Source: Oscillospiraceae bacterium (GTDB taxonomy: Bacteria; Bacillota; Clostridia; Oscillospirales; CAG-272). From it: a stretch of 5,655 nucleotides of DNA. Position numbers and translations under genes: made by a program. Within the stretch, counting starts at the first letter, position 1. The number at the start of each line of letters is the position of its first letter. The DNA lies in assembly GCA_009788105.1 (NCBI GenBank), contig WQSD01000097.1:1-5655 (forward strand). The letters are read 5' to 3'. The notes under the pieces are model-generated. The model searched no databases and was not told the DNA's origin. It saw only the letters and a program-made list of their open reading frames with translations. Positions 4,669 to 5,655 of this stretch are shown piece after piece.

Positions 4669-5354
4669 TGAAAAACTATAAAAATTTGCACGGCAATGGC
4701 ACACAGCCAAGAAAAGCCCTGTTCGCTTGGGCGAGCCGTACCGACGGACCGTATTTTCTCACCATCGCATCCGTTGTGATGTTTGCTGTGCTGTTTACAA
4801 TATTCGGCAAAAGGGATGGGGACGAATTAAATTGGCTGTATCTTGTGATATTTTGTATGCCTGTTGGCATTCATATGGAAAGCATAAATCTATTAAGGTT
4901 TCGTAAGCTCCAGTGCTATCATCTCACTCTCGCAGTGCGGCGGCGGGACATGGTTTTCGTCCGTTATGTGCTTGCTACACGGATAATATTGATAACCACA
5001 GCCATAACCTTTGTAATGTTTGTTTTAGGCTGGCTGATACGTCCGGTCATCTTTGAAAATGGGCTAATTTACGCTATGTTGGATGTTCTGCTTATGTTGG
5101 GTGTGCATATTATCGTGACAAGTGCGGCGATGGTGGCATCTTTCATAAAAAAGGGTATCTACTTTATGTTGGTGGGAATTGCAAAGATGATATTTGTTGG
5201 AGCAGTATTTGCTTTTCAGATGAATTTGGGGTTCGGTATTTCCCCGTGGGTTCTTCCATTTGCTGTGCTTGCAGTATCCGTACCTGTATTTTGGGGTTCG
5301 TACTTTGTGTCGGTTAGGTTGTATGAGCGAGAGGATTTGTGTGGGCAGGGGTAA
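4668..5354 (+). CDS. ABC-2-type transporter permease, second subunit
   Basis: A 228-residue membrane protein with about six hydrophobic segments near 29-47, 55-75, 103-122, 133-160, 164-184 and 192-214. Between the second and third lies a basic loop, RFRKLQCYHLTLAVRRRDMVFVRYV (77-101), equivalent in position and pattern to the conserved cytoplasmic loop of the first permease, so the two are probably distant paralogues. The sequence is otherwise divergent. I chose the ATG at 4668, which shares its A with the TGA of the upstream gene and lies seven bases after AAGGTGG (4654-4660). A GTG at 4665 in the same frame would add one residue but sits too close to the ribosome site. It is the last gene of the operon; no T-tailed terminator directly follows. 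Family membership is inferred from context and topology more than from a strong motif. Confidence 0.8.
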   Translation: MKNYKNLHGNGTQPRKALFAWASRTDGPYFLTIASVVMFAVLFTIFGKRDGDELNWLYLVIFCMPVGIHMESINLLRFRKLQCYHLTLAVRRRDMVFVRYVLATRIILITTAITFVMFVLGWLIRPVIFENGLIYAMLDVLLMLGVHIIVTSAAMVASFIKKGIYFMLVGIAKMIFVGAVFAFQMNLGFGISPWVLPFAVLAVSVPVFWGSYFVSVRLYEREDLCGQG

Positions 5355-5374
5355 CATCGCAAACAATAAACACC

Positions 5375-5402
5375 CCCCTATCTCCGTAAGTGGAAATAGG
5401 GG
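5375..5402. other. Hairpin after the operon (weak terminator candidate)
   Basis: CCCCTATCTCC (5375-5385) faces GGAAATAGGGG (5392-5402) with a 6-base loop and one mismatch, starting 21 bases after the last stop codon. It lacks a downstream T-run in the operon direction, so it would be a pause or RNA-stabilising structure rather than a standard terminator. Confidence 0.4.
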
Positions 5403-5424
5403 ATTGACGATAAAGGGCAAAGTC

Positions 5425-5441
5425 GTGGGGTTTCACCCCAC
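5425..5441. repeat. Perfect 7-bp hairpin starting GTGGGGT
   Basis: GTGGGGT (5425-5431) and ACCCCAC (5435-5441) pair perfectly around TTC. The left arm opens with the same GTGGGGTTT that begins the 25-bp repeat at 28-52 and 5631-5655, so it may be a variant of that family. Confidence 0.5.
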
Positions 5442-5447
5442 ACCCGA

Positions 5448-5531
5448 CCAGTTTTTTGTAAAAAACTGGACTAAAAACTTTTTCTCACAAAAGCATTTCA
5501 TGCTTTTGTATCAAGGTTTTTGAAAGTCCAG
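5448..5531. repeat. Nested palindromes with alternative pairings
   Basis: Two perfect hairpins stand side by side: CCAGTTTTTT/AAAAAACTGG (5448-5457 with 5460-5469) and ACAAAAGCAT/ATGCTTTTGT (5487-5496 with 5500-5509, loop TTC). Around the second, CTGGACT (5466-5472) pairs with AGTCCAG (5525-5531), and AAAAACTTT (5473-5481) pairs with AAGGTTTTT (5513-5521 region, one wobble), leaving a small bulge. The outer stem and the first hairpin share bases 5466-5469, so they cannot form together. The region could be a dispersed repeat, a structured RNA or the 3' end of the operon transcript. Confidence 0.55.
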
Positions 5532-5631
5532 AAAACTTTTTGCAAAGTCCTTGTGAGCGCCGAAGGTTGCGGCATTGCTGGCTTTGCCAGCAAACAGGCA
5601 ACCGGAGTGCGTGAGCGGGCAAGTTTTCTGG
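5528..5631. repeat. Long imperfect palindrome with three nested stems
   Basis: The outer stem CCAGAAAACTT (5528-5538) pairs perfectly over 11 bases with AAGTTTTCTGG (5621-5631). Inside it GGTTGC (5565-5570) pairs with GCAACC (5598-5603), with GCGC (5557-5560) and GTGC (5607-5610) able to extend it. At the tip TTGCTGGC (5575-5582) pairs with GCCAGCAA (5586-5593) around TTT. The outer stem touches the preceding structure (5525-5531) and abuts the 25-bp repeat. No coding sequence overlaps. Confidence 0.6.
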
Positions 5632-5655
5632 TGGGGTTTGGGGCAACGCCCCAAG
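5631..5655. repeat. 25-bp repeat, right copy (identical to 28-52)
   Basis: Identical base for base to the copy near the left end and in the same orientation. The internal hairpin is TTGGGGC (5638-5644) with GCCCCAA (5648-5654). The window ends at the last matching base, so the repeat may continue. Confidence 0.7.

Noticed and set aside
28..5655. A composite transposon bounded by the 25-bp repeats
   Set aside because: The copies are in direct orientation, no transposase or integrase lies between them, and the content is ordinary chromosomal genes including rplI.
5425..5655. A CRISPR array
   Set aside because: The palindromes differ from each other and there are no regularly spaced identical repeats with unique spacers.

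Overview
The window looks like chromosomal DNA of a moderate-GC member of the Bacillota, most likely class Clostridia. The grounds are the strong AGGAGG-type ribosome binding sites, the near-consensus sigma-A-type promoters, a lipoprotein-anchored folding factor, and a YtrA-type GntR regulator fused in an operon with a BcrA/YtrB-like ABC transporter. Genus or species cannot be read from the sequence.

Layout. Positions 1-297 hold no convincing gene, only short palindromes and small direct repeats. A complete ribosomal protein bL9 gene (rplI) runs leftward from 744 to 298 and is transcribed alone. A 241-bp AT-rich divergent promoter region (745-985) separates it from a 527-codon rightward gene (986-2569). 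That gene encodes a lipoprotein that keeps the FKBP-type and C-terminal chaperone-like parts of trigger factor, lacks the ribosome-docking part, and carries a very acidic Asp/Glu/Asn insert. It ends in a clear intrinsic terminator. After a palindromic repeat, a perfect-consensus promoter (2709-2737) drives a tight four-gene operon: a YtrA-family repressor (2781-3158), an ABC ATPase (3161-4021) and two six-helix ABC-2-type membrane proteins (4018-4668 and 4668-5354). The last three genes overlap or nearly touch. The final 300 bp (5355-5655) have no gene but are packed with perfect hairpins and nested complementary arms. The window ends in a 25-bp sequence identical to one near its start.

How the parts fit. 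The GntR protein probably represses its own operon from a dyad overlapping the -10 box, and is released by an unknown signal. The ATPase and the two permeases should form a heteromeric ABC exporter or envelope-stress pump. The lipoprotein is probably an extracytoplasmic foldase on the outer face of the membrane and is a separate transcription unit. I find no CRISPR array, tRNA, rRNA, transposase, toxin-antitoxin pair or recognisable defence system. The most unusual items are the lysine-depleted trigger-factor-like lipoprotein with its acidic insert, and the densely structured repeat region at the right edge.
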